Source of the DNA: an uncultured Methylococcaceae bacterium
GTDB lineage: Bacteria > Pseudomonadota > Gammaproteobacteria > Methylococcales > Methylomonadaceae
DNA: 47,274 nt
Direction: 5' to 3'
NCBI GenBank assembly: GCA_903927955.1
Contig: CAIYOW010000028.1
Coordinates: 1-47,274 of the forward strand
The notes under the pieces were generated by a model. The model was given only the letters and a program-made list of their open reading frames with translations, searched no databases and was not told the origin of the DNA. Position numbers and translations under genes: made by a program. Below are positions 47,001-47,274 of this stretch, one piece after another. How positions within the stretch are numbered: position 1 is the first letter of the stretch; the number at the start of each line of letters is the position of its first letter.

Positions 47001-47274
47001 CCGTGTCCGACACCGGCAGCCATATTGCCGCAGTGCTGGACTCTTTGCAGTCTGGTGCGGCAAAAATCACCGCCATCACCCTGACCGATGCGGCAACCCC
47101 GACGCTGACCGTCACTGCCACGCAGCTGGCCAACGATGCAGGTATATTGGGCAAAATATCAGGTGCTTACAATCTGTCGGTCAGCGGTGTGGCTGTGGCC
47201 AACTTGGCCGCAGTGCTGACCAATAGCCATGTGCAGTCCGTGACCGTGTCCGACACCGGCAGCCATATTGCCGC
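44021..47274 (+). CDS. Giant repeat protein, likely type I-secreted adhesin (partial)
   Basis: Open from ATG 44021 (AGAGAAG before it) through the right edge: at least 1084 residues with no stop. It begins MTTPVTLSVANALAYAKTSG and has no signal peptide. Sections: (1) residues ~85-235, repeats of the form VTDTAANVxANxxxLxALG; (2) ~290-760, units of 124 residues (one of 153) containing VIDDGSNFDLNALV, GDNPFSSAITVAQ and TDSLGKAETFSN; (3) from ~835, 81-residue units with ITLTDAATPTLTVTATQLAN, GAYNLSVSGV and SVTVSDTGSHIAAVL. Such Ala/Thr/Val/Asp-rich, Cys-free arrays without a signal peptide are typical of type I-secreted giant surface proteins whose secretion signal is at the far C-terminus, here out of view. 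Function beyond that is inference. Confidence 0.85.
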   Translation, partial: MTTPVTLSVANALAYAKTSGNPIAVVDYGIYIFLNADALAALGKQLVSIQDTSDTPPFPWSISIADVLVLAPKMTNGSGKPETFNSISDSAANIAANATQLLALGSQIVQGGIQVYDTAANVIAKASVLATLGTELTLIINDTAANVAANVSQLLAMGTQQIAAGAINVTDTAANVTANATALAKLGAELTLWVNDTAAHVVAYKAQLLAIAPQLSNGGINVTDSVSNILSNATNLTQMGVSLPVSVTPTGSLAIISNNITKLMALGNEFTGFTLSNGTSVSFLSNDGKSLTMDMADASTFYGLKLSTPIRVIDDGSNFDLNALVSMGNQLLSVQDSTAGDNPFSSAITVAQMLALAPKMTDSLGKAETFSNVTDTAANINANQAKWLPLGNAISGFTLPDGTSISLLSSDGKSLTLDSADAVSFFKEKLTAPLHVIDDGSNFDLNTLATMGSQLLSLQDTTVGDNPFSSAITVAQLLALAPKMTDSLGKAETFNNISDTAANIVANATSLLALVGTQITTRSINITDSVANINANQAKWLLLGSAIGSFTVPNNSTISILASDGKSLTMDMTDASSFYSLKLSAPIHVIDDGSSLDLNALVTMGSQLLSVQDSTTGDNPFSSAITVAQLLALAPKMTDSLGKAETFSNITDSVANINANQAKWLPLGNAIGGFTLPDGTSISLLSADGKSLTLDSADAVSFFNEKLTAPLHVIDDGSNFDLNTLATMGSQLLSVQDTTVGDNPFSSAITVAQLLALAAKMTDSAGNAETFSYITDSLANVTSNASKLLALGSQVAAGGILITDNLANIANNSTALSSLGNRLALTVTDTAANVLVKLDYLQSIAGQVNGIFLTDVTTPNLSLTAAQLSNDLAILNTIASKYTFTVSGVSAANSVSVLATLVGSQHVKTSSIAIVDTAANLGAKLDTLQAYAAKISGIGLTDGGTPSLAVSAAQLTNDAGILGKISGAYNLSISGVSVAGLAAVLANSHVQSVTVSDTGSHIAAVLDSLQSGAAKITAITLTDAATPTLTVTATQLANDAGILGKISGAYNLSVSGVAVANLAAVLTNSHVQSVTVSDTGSHIA
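45038..46300 (+). repeat. Four near-identical DNA repeats in the giant protein
   Basis: The block starting GGGGACAACCCCTTCTCTTC recurs at 45038, 45410, 45869 and 46241. Spacings are 372, 459 and 372 bases, all multiples of three, and the copies are nearly identical at DNA level over long stretches, implying recent duplication or gene conversion. Confidence 0.9.
46891..47274 (+). repeat. 243-bp (81-residue) repeats at right edge
   Basis: The segment beginning CGATGCAGGCATATTGGGAA at 46891 recurs at 47134 with few changes and continues to the window end, so the array extends beyond it. Diverged versions begin near 46530. Confidence 0.85.

Overview
The window looks like chromosome of a gammaproteobacterial methylotroph, most likely a type I (Methylococcales-type) methanotroph. 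The main reason is a complete ribulose monophosphate (RuMP) formaldehyde-assimilation block: hexulose-6-phosphate synthase, phosphohexuloisomerase, transketolase, transaldolase and fructose-bisphosphate aldolase, all leftward at 17.1-24.4 kb. Housekeeping order is also gammaproteobacterial (rpsP-rimM-trmD-rplS; murJ divergent from rpsT). No methane or methanol oxidation genes are in view, so 'methanotroph' is inference.

Layout: 0.2-2.1 kb rpsP-rimM-trmD-rplS (minus). 2.3-8.0 kb nitrogen region: glnA, an outer-membrane porin, a small secreted protein, and glnK-amtB; sigma-54 promoter matches precede glnA, the porin and glnK, and a near-palindromic NtrC-type site lies between glnA and the porin. 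8.2-12.1 kb redox/quinone region: nitroreductase, extradiol dioxygenase, YceI protein, azoreductase and a divergent LysR regulator. 12.2-16.1 kb AcpA-like phosphoesterase, gamma-glutamyltranspeptidase and phosphopantetheinyl transferase, closely packed. 16.2-16.9 kb a membrane protein with a Lys-Ser microsatellite. 17.1-24.4 kb the RuMP block. 24.8-27.3 kb HAD phosphatase, rimO and a 37-residue lipoprotein. 27.5-31.0 kb HTTM-DCC membrane fusion and several small membrane or secreted proteins. 31.1-34.8 kb metH. 35.0-38.3 kb accessory island: Lcl/DUF1566 secreted protein, an ISAs1-family insertion sequence and a wrecked MNT/HEPN toxin-antitoxin pair. 38.4-43.7 kb TPP riboswitch-thiC, murJ, rpsT and alaC. 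44.0 kb to the right edge: the start of a giant repeat protein, cut by the window.

The most novel candidate is a pair of unrecognised genes placed between transketolase and transaldolase. They encode two predicted membrane-anchored proteins whose tails carry 4 and 13 copies of a short motif, [ST][GRK]V-x-[KRQ]Y[LMV]. Their position inside the RuMP gene run suggests, by inference only, a scaffold that gathers sugar-phosphate enzymes at a membrane. Other points of interest are the NtrC site possibly shared by glnA and a porin, the three independent lesions in the MNT/HEPN pair (IS insertion, frameshift, loss of the expected Arg), and a C-terminus in the Lcl-domain protein resembling a diversity-generating retroelement variable region, although no reverse transcriptase is in this window.
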